The notes: generated by a model from the sequence alone, not told the origin. 64,000 nucleotides of DNA from Chloroflexota bacterium (GCA_021324795.1 JAJPIK010000030.1:124001-188000), one strand, 5' to 3'; positions 45,116 through 54,183 are shown, counted from the stretch's first letter. Numbers and translations: made by a program.

Positions 45116-45490
45116 GTGCGACCAGTTCTGATCCTGAGAATTTTGCTCTACATACAACTTATTCTTGGCTTGATTATCTACTTCGGACCACTCGCTGGGC
45201 TCACTCTTGGCCGCGGAAGCTTGGACTTTCACGGCGCGCTTGGCATTCTGATCGCCATAATCGCTCTCGTCGTGCTCCGTCCGACCCACGGGGTTCCTAA
45301 CTCAGGCGTACGCACGGCGGCACGCTTCTTCCCATTAGTGCCACTCGTCTTTGGCCTTGGCTTCATGTTTCGCCTGATCAGTGGCAACCCACTCGTGATC
45401 ATTCACATGTTGTTGGGAATCGCCGCGTTAGGTCTTGTCGAAGCCGCCGCGGCGCGTCAACGTCGCGCGGTCCGTCAGCCGAGCGCTTGA
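45116..45490 (+). CDS. small membrane protein
   Basis: The 124-aa product has about three or four hydrophobic segments (ILLYIQLILGLIIYFGPLAG, ILIAIIALVVLRPTHGV and others) and a basic C-terminus. The GTG at 45116 follows AGAGGAG. It resembles hypothetical membrane proteins with no assigned role. A short ATGTAT/ATACAT hairpin at 45488-45505 lies at the convergence with the next gene. Confidence 0.7.
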   Translation: MRPVLILRILLYIQLILGLIIYFGPLAGLTLGRGSLDFHGALGILIAIIALVVLRPTHGVPNSGVRTAARFFPLVPLVFGLGFMFRLISGNPLVIIHMLLGIAALGLVEAAAARQRRAVRQPSA

Positions 45491-45510
45491 TGTATCATCC
45501 ATACATTGAG

Positions 45511-45705
45511 CTACCCGGCGAGGCGCGTGAGGGCGGGACCAAACCAAGTGGCTACCGTGGCCAGGATGGCCAGCACAATAACGATCAGTCCCCAGATGAA
45601 CCAATTCACCCGTCGTCGGGTATTTCCAAGCAAACGTGCCACGTCACTCGCCCCCGAGCAGAAGTGCTGGGCGACAGTCCGCCCAGCAGTATCTCTGCAA
45701 GGCAT
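45511..45705 (-). CDS. small single-helix membrane protein
   Basis: The 64-aa product has a hydrophilic start with two Cys residues (MPCRDTAGRTVAQHFCSG) and one membrane helix (WFIWGLIVIVLAILATVA). The N-terminus resembles short zinc-binding heads found on similar proteins but with only two Cys. It begins 37 bases after the hydrolase-fold gene on the same strand. Confidence 0.5.
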   Translation of the reverse strand: MPCRDTAGRTVAQHFCSGASDVARLLGNTRRRVNWFIWGLIVIVLAILATVATWFGPALTRLAG

Positions 45706-45741
45706 GTGCCGTGATCGATGCCCAGCTAGTCGGCCATGGCT

Positions 45742-46575
45742 TCATGAACGGGGCGTGTTTGCCTCCAGCAGCACTGGCTGCAAGAAGTCGAGGACGTGGG
45801 CGACAAAGCGGCGGGGCTGCTCGATCATCACCAAGTGCCCGGCCTCGAAAATTTCGACTGTGCGGGGATCTTGCAACTCATGGGCCAGAGCCCGCTGGCG
45901 AGTTAATGGGCAATAGCGATCCTCGTTACCCCAAATCAGGAGGGTTGGACAGATCGGGGTCCACGCCGTCGGGAGAGGATCCGTCGCGAGCGAGCGCAAC
46001 GCGCGCAGGGCTGCTGGCCGCTCGCGCTCGGCATGCCGAACGAAATCTGGGGTGCAAAAATCGCCTGGCGCATAGAAAAGGTTGCCAAGCGTTCGGCTGT
46101 TGGCAGGATCAACCGAATTGTGCGATCGCCCGGTCAGGTGGCCCAGCCACCGCTGGATTGGTGAAGGCCGAACGACGTCACCACCGCCGCTCAAGATCAA
46201 ACGCCGGATTTGCTGTGGATAGCGACTGGCGTAGAATCGAGCAATCACCGCTCCGTAGCCGCAGCCGCCTAGAATAACCGGCTGATCAGAGACTTGATCA
46301 ATCAGGCCTCTCAACCAGTAGAGGTAGGTCTGCAAGCGAGCATCGACCATTGGTGTGCTCGCGCCAAAGCCGGGCAGGTCGGGGCAGATCAGCGCGAGTC
46401 GCGCGGCCAATGCTGGCGTAATTGCTTTCCAATACGTCGCGGCATCGCCAAACTCCCCGTGCAGCAGAATAACTTTTAGTCCTTCGTTCGTCTGCCAGAT
46501 ATGAGTTTGCGACTCGCAGACCTGAATCGTCGTCGACACTGGGCCATTCTCGATTTCAGTTTCGCTGCGTGACAA
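45742..46575 (-). CDS. alpha/beta-hydrolase-fold protein lacking the nucleophile
   Basis: The fold is clear: VILLHGEFGDAATYW (oxyanion region), CPDLPGFGAS, and LLIWGNEDRYCPL with the acid, then EAGHLVMIEQPRRFVAHVLD with the catalytic His. The nucleophile elbow, normally GHSMG or similar, is VILGGCGYGAVIARF, with Gly (codon 46258-46260) where Ser should be. The neighbouring Cys is one position off. The protein (277 aa) may be non-catalytic, or use another residue. A membrane gene follows it on the same strand. Confidence 0.82.
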   Translation of the reverse strand: MSRSETEIENGPVSTTIQVCESQTHIWQTNEGLKVILLHGEFGDAATYWKAITPALAARLALICPDLPGFGASTPMVDARLQTYLYWLRGLIDQVSDQPVILGGCGYGAVIARFYASRYPQQIRRLILSGGGDVVRPSPIQRWLGHLTGRSHNSVDPANSRTLGNLFYAPGDFCTPDFVRHAERERPAALRALRSLATDPLPTAWTPICPTLLIWGNEDRYCPLTRQRALAHELQDPRTVEIFEAGHLVMIEQPRRFVAHVLDFLQPVLLEANTPRS

Positions 46576-46695
46576 GAGATTATCACCTTTGAATCTGGCC
46601 GTCTGGAATAGGCATGAGGATTTTAGTCCACGATGATAAAACGGAAGGTGTCCGCAAACAAATTTCCGCTCTCCCTACACCAACACCGCCGACTG

Positions 46696-46704
46696 TGATA
46701 TAGT
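46696..46704 (+). promoter_or_regulatory. extended -10 promoter for the YfhO-type gene
   Basis: TGATATAGT fits the extended -10 motif. A second TATAGT occurs at 46726-46731. Both lie 70-100 bases before the TTG at 46799. The gap from 46576 to 46798 contains no other coding signal. Confidence 0.5.
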
Positions 46705-46922
46705 TACCACACCCTGCGGTTAGGGTATAGTGTTGTCGGAACAACGGCCGCACCACGTTCACCCTCGCTTTTTCTGAGAGTGGACGAGGCAATCTGAGTT
46801 GACTGAGGACAGACCAGATCGTCGAGTTAGCGATCCTACAAAGAAAGAGGCGGGAGAAGATCGAGGCGCCAAGCTGGTCAATTCTTGACCTCTGGGCGAT
46901 AGTTGCGCTGGTTGGTCTTGCC

Positions 46923-49151
46923 TTGCTGCTTTTCTGGCCGGTCGTTTTCGAAGGCCAGTTCGTCCCACGGGGCGGCGGTGACCTCGTTTCGTTTATCTAT
47001 CCCCGCTATGCGTTCGTTGCTCACTACGTTCGCCAGCACACACTGCCGCTCTGGGATCCCTACCTTTACGGCGGCCAGCCTTATCTGGCAGATGTGCAGA
47101 GTGGTCTCCTTTATCCGATCAACCTCGTCGCCTTTGCCCTTTTTCGAACGTTTGATTACCGCAAGCTGGAATGGCTGGCGATTATTCATTACGCCCTGGC
47201 TGGCGCCTTTGCCTACTTCTGGGCGCGCCAGCTTCGCTTCGGTCGGATCGGCGCCTTCACTGCGGCTCTGGTTTGGGAGTGCAGCGGCTTCCTGGTCGCA
47301 CACCTCGGACATTACAACCTGATCGCTGTCGCAGTGTGGATTCCACTTGTGCTCGGCTTGCTGCAGCCGGCGCTCGAAGGCAGATCGCTCGCCTGGGTGG
47401 CGGGGGCAGCGATGGTGCTCGCGGTGTCGACGTTTGCCGGTCACACCCAGTTGTCCCTTTACGCTGGCTTGCTGATCGCGATTTACGTGGCCGGCTTCGC
47501 ACTCGCTATGCGATCCTGGCGTGGTCCGCTCCAAGCGCTGGCGATCCTCGCCGTCTGGTCGGTTCTCCTGACCGTCGTTCAGCTTTGGCCTGGCTACCAA
47601 TTGACGAATCTTTCGGTCCGGGCTGACATTACTTACGCGGATGCGACGCAGTTCGCGCTGCTTCCTCAGAAGCTGATTCTCTTCCTGGTGCCACACTTCT
47701 ACGGCCAGACGCCGGATAATTACTGGGGACCACCAAGCTTGACCGAAAATTACGGTTACCTGGGAATCTTACCGCTCGCACTAGCCGGGCTTGGCTTGCT
47801 GATGGTTCGCGACTGGCGGGCCCGAACGCTCGGAGTAATCGCTGGGCTCGGTCTCCTCTTGTCGTTCGCCGACTGGACGCCCCTCCACGGCTGGCTATTT
47901 GCGCTGCTTCCTGGCTTCGATAAGGTCCGTGCGCCGGGCCGCTTTCTCTTCTTCGTCGACCTCGGGGTCGCGATGCTCGCTGGCCTCGGCGCCGACGTTC
48001 TCAGCCGCCCCCTGACCGCGAAGCGCCGCCCCCTATTTCGGCTCTACTTGAGCGGCTGGGCCGTGCTCGCCGCCGGTCTTACTTTGATCGCAGGGCCGCT
48101 CGTCTACCTGCGCCTCTTCGAAAATCGGTCGCAAAATCAGACGCTCGTCGATCAGATGAACGTCACGACGAGCAGCTTTGCCTTGATGCTCGTCTTCATG
48201 CTGGCTACGCTCGCTTTACTCGCCGCCTACCGCTACCGTTGGCTGCGCGCACGGGGGTTGGTGAGCGTGATGATCGTATTAATCGTCGTCGACCTGATTG
48301 GCAATAACGCGGTGATCAATCCGACGCCGAACGATCCGACCAGTGGATTTGTTCATCCGCCGGTTGTCGACTTTCTGCAAAAGAACCTCGGGAGTGCGCG
48401 CATCGATACGGTCACCGGCGTGGAAGACATCTGGCAACCGGACGCGCCGGCGCTGTACGGGTTCCGGAGCTTGTGGGGACTTTTCGACCCGTTAACCCTT
48501 ACCGACTACTACTGGCTTTGGAAGATCCAGATTCCGGGTCGCGGCTCGCGGCTCTACGACCTGCTCGGGGCACGCTACGTGCTTGGCCATAAGAACGTGG
48601 TCCTCGATACCGCGAAATTCCACCTCGCCTTCGCCGGGGATTCTCAAATCAACGTCTACGAAGATCCGAATGCTCTTCCGCGCGCTTTCTTCGTGACCCA
48701 CGCCATCGCGACGCCCAACCACGACGCGGCACTTGCTGCGATCAAGGCGAAAGACTTCGACCCCGGTACCGAGGTCGTCCTCGAAACGCCACCTCCAACC
48801 GACGGAGCGAAGCTCTCCGCCCCAATCGCCGCGACCTTCCTGGATGATGGGCCCAATACGATCGTCCTGCACGTCAATGCCCCGCGGGATGGTTATCTCG
48901 TTCTCGCGGACCCCTATTACCCTGGCTGGCAAGCGAGCGTCGACGGTAAAGCAGCTCCCTTGCTGAGAGCCGACTGGACCTTCCGGGCGGTGCCGGTCTC
49001 CGCGGGAACCCACCAGGTGACCTTCAAGTTTCGCCCAACCTCGCTCATTGTCGGCGGAGCAGTTTCGGGAGTCGCCTGGCTCCTCGCCTTGGCAACGGTC
49101 GCGTTTGGCCTCTGGCAAGCCGTTCAACGACGAAAAGTCCAGCTATCCTGA
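46923..49151 (+). CDS. YfhO-family membrane protein (start uncertain, possible frameshift)
   Basis: This 742-aa, multi-helix protein matches the YfhO family, thought to glycosylate cell-surface polymers. Early motifs are VPRGGGDLVSFIYPRYAFVA and LPLWDPYLYGGQPYLADVQS; the C-terminal periplasmic part has GYLVLADPYYPGWQASVDGK. The first usual start in frame is TTG at 46923, inside what should be the first membrane helix. The frame is open upstream to a TGA near 46798. A different frame from TTG 46799 gives a plausible hydrophilic N-terminus and stops at 46888, so a one-base error or shift near 46840-46885 may hide the true start. Confidence 0.82.
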   Translation: MLLFWPVVFEGQFVPRGGGDLVSFIYPRYAFVAHYVRQHTLPLWDPYLYGGQPYLADVQSGLLYPINLVAFALFRTFDYRKLEWLAIIHYALAGAFAYFWARQLRFGRIGAFTAALVWECSGFLVAHLGHYNLIAVAVWIPLVLGLLQPALEGRSLAWVAGAAMVLAVSTFAGHTQLSLYAGLLIAIYVAGFALAMRSWRGPLQALAILAVWSVLLTVVQLWPGYQLTNLSVRADITYADATQFALLPQKLILFLVPHFYGQTPDNYWGPPSLTENYGYLGILPLALAGLGLLMVRDWRARTLGVIAGLGLLLSFADWTPLHGWLFALLPGFDKVRAPGRFLFFVDLGVAMLAGLGADVLSRPLTAKRRPLFRLYLSGWAVLAAGLTLIAGPLVYLRLFENRSQNQTLVDQMNVTTSSFALMLVFMLATLALLAAYRYRWLRARGLVSVMIVLIVVDLIGNNAVINPTPNDPTSGFVHPPVVDFLQKNLGSARIDTVTGVEDIWQPDAPALYGFRSLWGLFDPLTLTDYYWLWKIQIPGRGSRLYDLLGARYVLGHKNVVLDTAKFHLAFAGDSQINVYEDPNALPRAFFVTHAIATPNHDAALAAIKAKDFDPGTEVVLETPPPTDGAKLSAPIAATFLDDGPNTIVLHVNAPRDGYLVLADPYYPGWQASVDGKAAPLLRADWTFRAVPVSAGTHQVTFKFRPTSLIVGGAVSGVAWLLALATVAFGLWQAVQRRKVQLS

Positions 49152-49963
49152 CCATACTTCTCCTGCACTAGCGATTCTGCCAGCTTGCATTCCTCCGGTG
49201 CAAGGTCACCTTCTTCGAGCGCTACGCCGAAGGAATCGGCGTAGGCCATCGCCACCGCTTTGACCGCCTCGTCGATACCAATCGGCCGCCCCGCGTTCTC
49301 CTCGACTGATCCGACATGCGTGATCAGGTAGCCACGCAACGCGGCGAGATCCCCCTCGGAACAGCCATCTATGACGTCCACTAGCGGTGACTGATTGCCC
49401 CGAAGCTGAATTACTCCGTGCTGCAAATTTGCCCGTCGACGCCGAACCTGAGAATTGCCCACCAGCTTCTTCCCGTCGGCGACGACTTCGTATGGTCCGA
49501 GGGCGCCGAAACACGACCGACCGGCCAGGGGCGGAGCATTCGCCGAAAACTCGGCTTTCTCAGCGGGCGAGGCCAAATGGACCATCGCGCCAAGCTTCTC
49601 GAAGCCCCGAGCGAGTGGCACGCTCAGCCGCTCATACGAACTGGCTAGGTCACCCTGCCAGCAAGGATCTTCCGAGGGAAGGATCAACGCATAGCCAAGC
49701 TGATAGAGGTGAACCACAGCCATTCCGCCCGACGGACGGCGCAGGACCTGCCAGCCACGCGACCGAAGGGCATCGGCGGCTAGATCAGACGACGGTTGTG
49801 AGCATCCCAGCGAAACCCAGACTGAATTCCAATCATAAAAGCGCAAGGTCGGCGGCTGCGTGCGTTCGCCAACTGACGACAGCAACGCCTCGTCGATCGC
49901 CATATTCATCGGACCATCATTTTTTCTTGGTAGAATCAAGCGCCAGCGCGTAGGACGCATCAT
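49124..49963 (-). CDS. lipoate-protein ligase / octanoyltransferase family protein
   Basis: The LplA/LipM-type fold transfers lipoyl or octanoyl groups to lipoyl domains. Key segments are GPMNMAIDEALL, LRRPSGGMAVVHLYQLGYAL (usually RRxTGGGxVxH) and the catalytic-type Lys in VADGKKLVGNSQVRRR. The 279-aa length is normal. It lies at the end of a minus-strand run that begins with selD. It could serve the E2 partner of the E1 at 42904-44831. Its 3' end overlaps the end of the YfhO-type gene by 28 bases. Confidence 0.85.
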   Translation of the reverse strand: MMRPTRWRLILPRKNDGPMNMAIDEALLSSVGERTQPPTLRFYDWNSVWVSLGCSQPSSDLAADALRSRGWQVLRRPSGGMAVVHLYQLGYALILPSEDPCWQGDLASSYERLSVPLARGFEKLGAMVHLASPAEKAEFSANAPPLAGRSCFGALGPYEVVADGKKLVGNSQVRRRRANLQHGVIQLRGNQSPLVDVIDGCSEGDLAALRGYLITHVGSVEENAGRPIGIDEAVKAVAMAYADSFGVALEEGDLAPEECKLAESLVQEKYGQDSWTFRR

Positions 49964-49995
49964 GGCATCATGTTAGTTGATGTTTTGAGTAGGAG

Positions 49996-50658
49996 CTAGT
50001 AGGAGTCTACTCTGCAGGCGTCAAGGATGCCGACTGCTCGGACCGGTGAGCCATCGCCACCTTGTAAGGGCGTGGCGAGAAAGAGAAATTCGCGAGATGG
50101 TAGCTGATCAAGGTGTGCCAGCCCTTCGACAATGACCACGCCAGCGTTCAGTAGCGCCAGGTGTACCTCTTTCCAGAGAGCGAGGCTGGGCGTGGGAGTA
50201 TCCATACCAATCAAAGCGATCTGCCGTGCCGCCAGCCACTCGGCAACCTCGAGAGAAAGCTCCGGGCAGCGCTCGTAGTAGGACGGCTCAGGATAGAGCC
50301 GATCCCAATCAAAGCGCAAGAGGAGCCGTGCTCCCGGCCGAACAAGATCATCAAACCCTGCGAAGTCAGCCAGAGAGAGCACCCGCCCCGGAGCGCTCGC
50401 GGCAAAGTCCAAAACGTGAGCCGGGCCGATCCATGAATCGAGGGCGAGACGATCAACTGTTAGCCCTGCTTCGACGAAGTGGAAAGGCGCGTCGAGGTGA
50501 GTCCCCTGGTGACTGCCGAAGCTGAGCTGGGAAAGGTTATAGCCAATCGAGTTGATCGTGCGACAAAGACGGACTTCACAGGGGGGATCCCCCGGAAAAG
50601 ATGGCGCGCCCGTGTAAATCGGCAACGACAAGTCGACGTAACGGTGAACGCGTTCCAC
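49996..50658 (-). CDS. cyclase / arylformamidase (KynB-like) family protein
   Basis: The family signature appears in SFGSHQGTHLDAPFHFVEAG, with metal-binding His and Asp residues. DLSLPIYTGAPSFPGDPPCE at the N-terminus and LIGMDTPTPSLA further on match kynurenine formamidase-like amide hydrolases. The GTG at 50658 is chosen because GAGAAGG lies upstream, and the start then does not overlap larA. The product is 220 aa. The substrate is unknown; no kynurenine genes are nearby. Confidence 0.85.
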   Translation of the reverse strand: MERVHRYVDLSLPIYTGAPSFPGDPPCEVRLCRTINSIGYNLSQLSFGSHQGTHLDAPFHFVEAGLTVDRLALDSWIGPAHVLDFAASAPGRVLSLADFAGFDDLVRPGARLLLRFDWDRLYPEPSYYERCPELSLEVAEWLAARQIALIGMDTPTPSLALWKEVHLALLNAGVVIVEGLAHLDQLPSREFLFLATPLQGGDGSPVRAVGILDACRVDSY

Positions 50659-50663
50659 TCGGT

Positions 50664-51992
50664 CTAGCCTTCTCGCCAAGGCATAATTCGCCACTGGATA
50701 CCCCGCGGAAAGCAGGTCGCGATTGACGCGGCGCGCCCTTTGAGCGCCCAGGCCTCGGCGAGCGCGGCGTCGAAGCTTCGGAAGCAGCCGGCAAAACCGA
50801 GCGCCTTTGCTTCGCCGGGCTCAATGCCTTCGCAAACCAGAAAGACTTTGCGTTGCTCGAGGACCCGCTTCGCGGCGAACACCATCGACGCACTACGCAG
50901 GTTTCCCCGGCTCTCAATCATCGCGCGGGCAATCTCCGGCGAGCTCTGCTTCATAAGCTCTTGAGAAGTCTGGTGAGCATTGTAGGGCCAGCCACCGCCG
51001 GCTGGCGCATACCCACCAGCCGCCGAGGCGATCAAGATGATCACGCCGTCCGGCTTCGTCGCCAGTTCAGCCGAGTCAAGGGTGATGAAAAGGGAATTTT
51101 CTAAGTAACGCTCTCGGCCATCGCCCGGCGAGTAGATCGCGACGTCGACCGGATCGAGCTTGGTCATCCAAATCTGCCGCGCGACGTCGAGTGCAGCGCG
51201 GTGCTCCTTGCGAAAATCACCGGAGTAGACCGCGACGATCTGCTGGTCCGAGTTGACCAGAACGTCAATTTTGAAGGCGAGGCGCCCAAGGTCGGCTCCT
51301 TCTTCCATGTCAAGCCGCAGCGGATTGCCGTCGGCTAGTCCCAACGGCGTCTCCGAGCGCATGAGCCAGCGATGGTTGTGCTCGACGGTCGCTTGCCCGG
51401 CCACGCCCGGCACGATCATCTTCCCGCCACCACACCAGCCGCCATGGGTATTGGGGCTGATCTCACCGACTCCGATGACGACATCGGCTTCGACGACAGC
51501 TCGATTGAGCCAGACAGCATTGCCACGCGTGGTATACCCGACAAAAGAAAGCTGATCGTCGTCGGTCGAAAGATGCTTGACGTAACGCCCAACGCGATTA
51601 ATCAGGCGCGGACCAATCTTTTCGTCAGCGTTGCGGTGAGGGTGGGTGCCGCAGGCGTAAACGAGGGTAACGTCTCGATCGCGCACCCCGGCTCGATTGA
51701 GATAGTCCAGAATGACGTGCCCAAGGCCGTCGCGCGAGCCAAGCATGAGGTCAGTCATGCGGTCACCGGTCAGGAGAGCAACCTTGGCGCCTGGCCAGAC
51801 CAGATCAGCGAGCGGCGGTCGACCGATCGGCTCATCCATCGCCCGAAGCAGCGCTGCCGCCGAATCCGGCACCGGTGGCAGATCGGTGAAGCGAATCTCG
51901 GCGGTCACCGAATCGGCCGGCACCGAGATCTCGATCTCCGCCTCGTTCCAAGGCACCTGGTAGGTCTTCGTGGTTGGAATCGAAATGGCCAC
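50664..51992 (-). CDS. LarA-type nickel-pincer racemase
   Basis: LarA-family enzymes use a covalently bound nickel-pincer nucleotide to racemise 2-hydroxy acids. The catalytic and cofactor residues are present: His117 in YACGTHPHRN, His183 in NTHGGWCGGGKMIVPG, the pincer-binding Lys191 in the same block, and the nickel ligand His207 in TVEHNHRW. The 442-aa length is normal. The genes larB, larC and larE that make the cofactor are not in the window. The start is GTG with AAGGAGG upstream. The neighbours are ychF and the cyclase gene. Confidence 0.88.
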   Translation of the reverse strand: MAISIPTTKTYQVPWNEAEIEISVPADSVTAEIRFTDLPPVPDSAAALLRAMDEPIGRPPLADLVWPGAKVALLTGDRMTDLMLGSRDGLGHVILDYLNRAGVRDRDVTLVYACGTHPHRNADEKIGPRLINRVGRYVKHLSTDDDQLSFVGYTTRGNAVWLNRAVVEADVVIGVGEISPNTHGGWCGGGKMIVPGVAGQATVEHNHRWLMRSETPLGLADGNPLRLDMEEGADLGRLAFKIDVLVNSDQQIVAVYSGDFRKEHRAALDVARQIWMTKLDPVDVAIYSPGDGRERYLENSLFITLDSAELATKPDGVIILIASAAGGYAPAGGGWPYNAHQTSQELMKQSSPEIARAMIESRGNLRSASMVFAAKRVLEQRKVFLVCEGIEPGEAKALGFAGCFRSFDAALAEAWALKGRAASIATCFPRGIQWRIMPWREG

Positions 51993-52009
51993 GTCATCCT
52001 CCTTCGACG

Positions 52010-53101
52010 TTACACCGAGAACAAAATATTCATCACGTCGCCATCCTGGACGACATACGTTTTTCCTTCAGCTCGAACAATCCCCTGTCGCTTCGCATCG
52101 TTCCAATCACCGGCGGCGAGCAACTGTTCCCAGCCAACCACCTCGGCTCGGATGAAGCCACGCGCCAGATCGGTGTGAATTTGGCCGGCTGCCTCTACCG
52201 CAGTACTGCCACGACGAATCGTCCAGGCACGGCATTCGTCCGGTCCCACCGTGAGAAACGAGATCAGATTCAGCAACCGGTAGGATAGCTGAATCACCCG
52301 GTTCAAGCCAAGCTCCGCGATTCCCAAGGCGGTCTTGAACTCTTCTGCCTCTTCCGGCTCTAGCTCGCTTAGCTCCATCTCCAAGCGCCCCGCCAGTGAG
52401 GTCACCTCGGTCTGAGCGAACGGCAGCATCGCCCTCGCCTGCTCGACCACTTTGTCAATGCCGTCCGGCGAATCGCCCGTGTTGAATAGCACCATCCAGG
52501 GCTTCGCGGTCAGAAATGCATAACTACGGAGCGACTTCAAGTCGGCATCGCTCAAGCCCAGATCCCGGATCGGTCGGCCCTTATCTAACGCCTCTTTGAT
52601 CTGGATCAGCAACTCGCGCTCGCGCACTGCCTCACTCGGCCCGGCCTTGACGAAGCGCAAGTCGCGATCTAGTCGCTCCAATCTCTTCTCGATGACGGTC
52701 AAATCGTTGAGGACCAGGTCCTCGGCGAGAATCTTCAAGTCTCGAAGCGAATCGACACTCCCCAACGGATGAGGGACCACGTCGCTCGCAAATGCGCGGA
52801 TGACCAGAAGGAGCGCATCGGAGGTACGAAGCTGGCCGATAATCTGACTGGCCTGTGCAGCGTCGCTTGCGCTCTGCAGGCTACCGGCAACGTCGACGTA
52901 GCGCACCTCGGCCGGCGTTACCTTCTTCGGTTTGAACAAGGCAGCGAGCTTGTCCAAGCGAGCATCCGGCACCTGAACCACCGCGCGGTGGGGCTCGCTA
53001 CCGGCCGCGGCGTAGGTCGCTACCTCAACCTTGGCACGGGCGAGCGCATTGAACACCGTCGTTTTTCCGGCACTCGCCAGGCCCATAATTCCAATTTCCA
53101 A
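52010..53101 (-). CDS. ychF: YchF/OLA1-type GTPase
   Basis: The product (363 aa) has the G1 loop GIMGLASAGKTTVFNALARA, the switch region VRYVDVAGSLQSASDAA, and the C-terminal TGS-like domain SFLTVGPDECRAWTIRRGST ... GKTYVVQDGDVMNILFSV typical of YchF. The G1 loop differs from the usual GLPNVGKS, and the G4 region FNTGDSPDG lacks the NxxE form. YchF proteins bind ribosomes and hydrolyse ATP more than GTP. The start is TTG at 53101 with GGAG 9 bases before it. Confidence 0.88.
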   Translation of the reverse strand: MEIGIMGLASAGKTTVFNALARAKVEVATYAAAGSEPHRAVVQVPDARLDKLAALFKPKKVTPAEVRYVDVAGSLQSASDAAQASQIIGQLRTSDALLLVIRAFASDVVPHPLGSVDSLRDLKILAEDLVLNDLTVIEKRLERLDRDLRFVKAGPSEAVRERELLIQIKEALDKGRPIRDLGLSDADLKSLRSYAFLTAKPWMVLFNTGDSPDGIDKVVEQARAMLPFAQTEVTSLAGRLEMELSELEPEEAEEFKTALGIAELGLNRVIQLSYRLLNLISFLTVGPDECRAWTIRRGSTAVEAAGQIHTDLARGFIRAEVVGWEQLLAAGDWNDAKRQGIVRAEGKTYVVQDGDVMNILFSV

Positions 53102-53130
53102 TAGTCTATTGCTCCAGTTCTAGTGCCCAC

Positions 53131-54183
53131 CTAACCGTTTCCACGCTCGACGACGATTCGGTCACCTTCGACGATCGAGCCAATCTCGGCGGTAGCAAGC
53201 GTTCCCCGATGAATCAGCGCGTCACGCAGCTCTTCGGCACGCTCCGGGCGAACCGCGATCAGCAGTCCTCCGGAGGTCTGGGCATCGCTCAACACTAAAC
53301 GATCAACTTCATCGACGCCAGCTTCCCAGATCACCTTGCCTTCCAGAGCTTTCAGGTTTCGCTGGGTGCCCCCCGGCACCACGCCTTGCTGGGCAAATTC
53401 CCACGCTTCGGCAATGACGGGCACCCGGTTCACATCGACGACGGCGCCAACCGCACTGCCTGATACCATCTCCCAGAGGTGGCCGAGCAGTCCGTAGCCG
53501 GTCACGTCCGTCGCCGCGTCGGGATAGACGACTGTCATCGCCTCGGCACCGGCCCGGTTCAGTGTCGCCATTAGATTGGTGATGCGCTCGATCAAGGCCG
53601 GCGGGGCCAGACCACGCTTGATCGCCGTGGTAATGATCCCACTGCCCAGCGGCTTGGTTAAGAATAGACGATCACCAGGAAGCGCCCCGACGTTGCGAAC
53701 CACTCGATCAGGAGCAACTTTTCCGACGACGACTAAGCCATACTTGGGCTCCGGATCATCGATCGTGTGACCACCGACAATGCAGATGCCTGCCTCGGCC
53801 GCCTTTTCACAGCCACCCGAGAGAATCCGGGTCAGCACGTCCAATGGCAACGTATCTTTTGGAAAACCGACCAGGTTCAGGGCGAAAAGCGGCTCGCCCC
53901 CCATCGCATAGACGTCGCTGAGCGCATTCGCCGCCGCGATTTGGCCGAACGCGTACGGGTCATCGACGATCGGCGTGAAGAAGTCTGCCGTCGTTACCAG
54001 GGCAAGCTCTGGTGACAACTGGTACACCGCGGCATCGTCCGCGGTCTTCGTGCCGACCAGAACGTTCGGATCGGTCAATGGAGGTAGATGGCGCAGGACC
54101 TGCACCAGATCGGCTGAGCCGAGCTTGCACGCTCAGCCAGCACCGTGGCTCAGACTAGTCAACCGTAGCGGCTGCGTGTCCAT
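53131..54183 (-). CDS. selD: selenophosphate synthetase SelD with selenocysteine (in-frame TGA)
   Basis: SelD makes selenophosphate from selenide and ATP. The ATG at 54183 is preceded by AGGAGG 8 bases upstream, and the first 16 codons read MDTQPLRLTSLSHGAG. Codon 17 is TGA (54135-54133), followed by Ala-Cys-Lys and the rest of SelD. The motif in E. coli is SHGAGCGCK with an essential Cys17; here the same position is TGA, so the product is a selenoprotein of 350 residues with Sec17. Other motifs are TADFFTPIVDDPYAFGQIAA and GGHTIDDPEPKYGLVVVG. A perfect 8-bp hairpin surrounds the TGA. selA, selB and tRNA-Sec are not in the window. Confidence 0.93.
54112..54138 (-). promoter_or_regulatory. SECIS-like hairpin at the selD TGA codon
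   Basis: On the minus strand GGCTGAGC pairs perfectly with GCTCAGCC around an 11-base loop. The TGA codon lies within the 5' arm. Bacterial SECIS elements are hairpins that begin at or just after the UGA and recruit SelB. The loop is larger than that of E. coli fdhF, so the exact SelB contacts are not defined here. Confidence 0.6.

Noticed and set aside
46878..47696. Long minus-strand frame across the YfhO-type gene
   Set aside because: Its composition is rich in Arg, Gln and Glu without motifs, as expected for the reverse of a membrane-protein gene.
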